IMG/VR virus record: IMGVR_UViG_3300025282_004174
Location: 1-22,091 of that record
From: a virus
Length of the DNA: 22,091 nt
Direction: 5' to 3' (one strand)
Below are positions 21,161 through 22,091 of the stretch, piece by piece (the stretch's first letter is position 1; every line of letters begins with the position of its first letter). The notes beneath the pieces were generated by a model, which was not told the origin of the DNA, ran no database searches, and was given only the letters and a program-made list of their open reading frames with translations. The position numbers were made by a program, and so were the translations under genes.

Positions 21161-21931
21161 ATGGCATGGGATCCACCCAATATAACTAACCTAGTAGGCA
21201 CATCCCAACAGAACCTCGTAGTACCAGGCTCACGTACTATTATCTATGGACAGTGGCAGACATGGAAGTCTATGCTTACTATGGATATGGGGTACTCATT
21301 AGCAACAGGTGAACCTTGGCTTACGTTCCCTACTCTCAAGTCTGGTGTTGCCATCCTACAAATTGAGATCCCTAAGTATATGTTCCAGCAGAGGATGGTA
21401 TCGTATCTCACTTCACGTAATATGATTATGCCTCCTAACCTGTTCGTAGCTAGCGAACCGTTCTATAAGATGGATGCAGGCCCACAGTACGATCTTGATA
21501 CTCAACTAGTAATGATGACTCGTAACTATGGAGTCCGAACCATCATTATAGATCCCCTATATCGTACTATCTCACGAGACGTCAACAATAACCATGAGGT
21601 ATCACGTCTACTAGATTTTATAGATGAGAAGATTATTGGTATACATGGGCTGGCTGTAATTTTAGTAGGTCATACTAAGAAACCTAGTGGAGATGAGGAG
21701 ATAGGCGAAGATGGTCGTAACCTACAACATGAACTCATTGGTGCTTCCTTCTTAGCTAACTGGGCTGACTCACTTGTATCAGTACAGCACACTAACCCTA
21801 TGTATGATGAGATAAAGTTGACCTTTGAGAAGACACGCCATGCTTTGGTTCGTATACCACCTAAAATAATAAGAGTGCATCGACCTACACTTACGTTTAT
21901 GGAACAGGCCAGTATAAATATAGGAGTATGA
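21161..21931 (+). CDS. RecA-like ATPase of the AAA_25/RepA type
   Basis: Numbered from the ATG (256 aa), a Walker A-like loop IIYGQWQTWKSM (G30-S37), the LATGEPWL element, the strand VAILQIEI, Walker B TIIIDP (D131), the sensor-like VILVGHTKKP (about 166-175) and LIGASFLANWADSL fit AAA_25/RepA-type ATPases, which act in plasmid and phage replication as helicases or loaders. The last Walker A glycine is replaced by Trp (W35); as I recall, some relatives carry aromatic residues there, but this should be checked. The ATG at 21161 has no ribosome site. An AUA at 21125 overlaps the upstream TAA, has AGAGGAA seven bases before it and would add 12 residues in frame. Confidence 0.82.
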   Translation: MAWDPPNITNLVGTSQQNLVVPGSRTIIYGQWQTWKSMLTMDMGYSLATGEPWLTFPTLKSGVAILQIEIPKYMFQQRMVSYLTSRNMIMPPNLFVASEPFYKMDAGPQYDLDTQLVMMTRNYGVRTIIIDPLYRTISRDVNNNHEVSRLLDFIDEKIIGIHGLAVILVGHTKKPSGDEEIGEDGRNLQHELIGASFLANWADSLVSVQHTNPMYDEIKLTFEKTRHALVRIPPKIIRVHRPTLTFMEQASINIGV

Positions 21932-21932
21932 T

Positions 21933-22091
21933 ATGGGAATAATGAGTGAACTTTTGATACAGTTACAAGAAGAGATGATAGAAGGTGCACCGTTCTGTAA
22001 GTGCCCCTTTCATCAGTGTGTAACTGTAACCAATGCGGATGTATGTGCTTGGTGCTATATGATGTGTTCACCTACTGCTGAGGATCCTGCT
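21933..22091 (+). CDS. Cys-rich small protein, 3' end outside the window
   Basis: The ATG lies six bases after AGGAG and one base after the ATPase stop. The 53 visible codons stay open to the window edge. After a short amphipathic helix come C22-x-C24-x2-H27-x-C29 and C38-x2-C41-x3-C45, likely one or two zinc sites. The family is not recognised, and the length is unknown because the window ends. Confidence 0.6.
   Translation, partial: MGIMSELLIQLQEEMIEGAPFCKCPFHQCVTVTNADVCAWCYMMCSPTAEDPA

Overview
This window looks like part of the genome of a tailed double-stranded DNA phage, or of a prophage that resembles one. The evidence is a packaging and head block (small terminase, large terminase, portal, then a 3081-residue protein) followed by a dense run of very small overlapping genes and an early-type RecA-like ATPase. 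No integrase, host gene or tRNA is visible. The host cannot be named. Strong Shine-Dalgarno sites (GGAGG, AAGGA) and TTGACA/TATACT promoters indicate a bacterium that uses both signals.

Layout. From 30 to 13443 everything is on the minus strand as one tight operon with gaps of 2 or 0 bases or a 1-base overlap: TerS-like gene, TerL, portal, giant protein. It reads leftward from a promoter at about 13482-13510. A divergent promoter at 13549-13577 drives the plus strand. The first plus-strand gene (13613-14074) encodes a small zinc-motif protein. It is followed by a 551-base non-coding region (14075-14625), the most striking part of the window. That region holds a 14-base perfect palindrome of the GAAC-N4-GTTC type, then eight 18-bp palindromes TTGTGA-N6-TCACAA (the core of CRP/FNR-family sites) within 217 bp, then phased repeats, hairpins and promoters. 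It could be a replication origin, an operator cluster, a partition site or a decoy for a host regulator.

From 14626 to 22091 every gene is on the plus strand. A small basic protein and a GC-richer coiled-coil protein with a Gly/Ser linker come first. About twenty small genes follow, many joined by TAATG-type stop/start overlaps. Three clusters begin with the same cassette: a short stem-loop, a TAAGTAG leader, AAAGGA or AGAGAGGA, then ATG. Recognisable products are a SprT-like zinc protease, a DUF2493/YspA-like SLOG protein, several zinc-ribbon proteins and an AAA_25/RepA-like ATPase. About half of these small proteins carry CxxC-type pairs. A new promoter at 19417 precedes the zinc-ribbon cluster and the ATPase.

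The working picture is inferred: the leftward operon packages and delivers DNA, and the giant protein may be ejected with it. The rightward genes would act early in takeover and replication. ADP-ribosyltransferase-like modules in the giant protein and a SLOG-family protein in the early cluster hint at a shared NAD/ADP-ribose theme. Two genes, 18638/18644 and 21161/21125, look as if they start at AUA codons.
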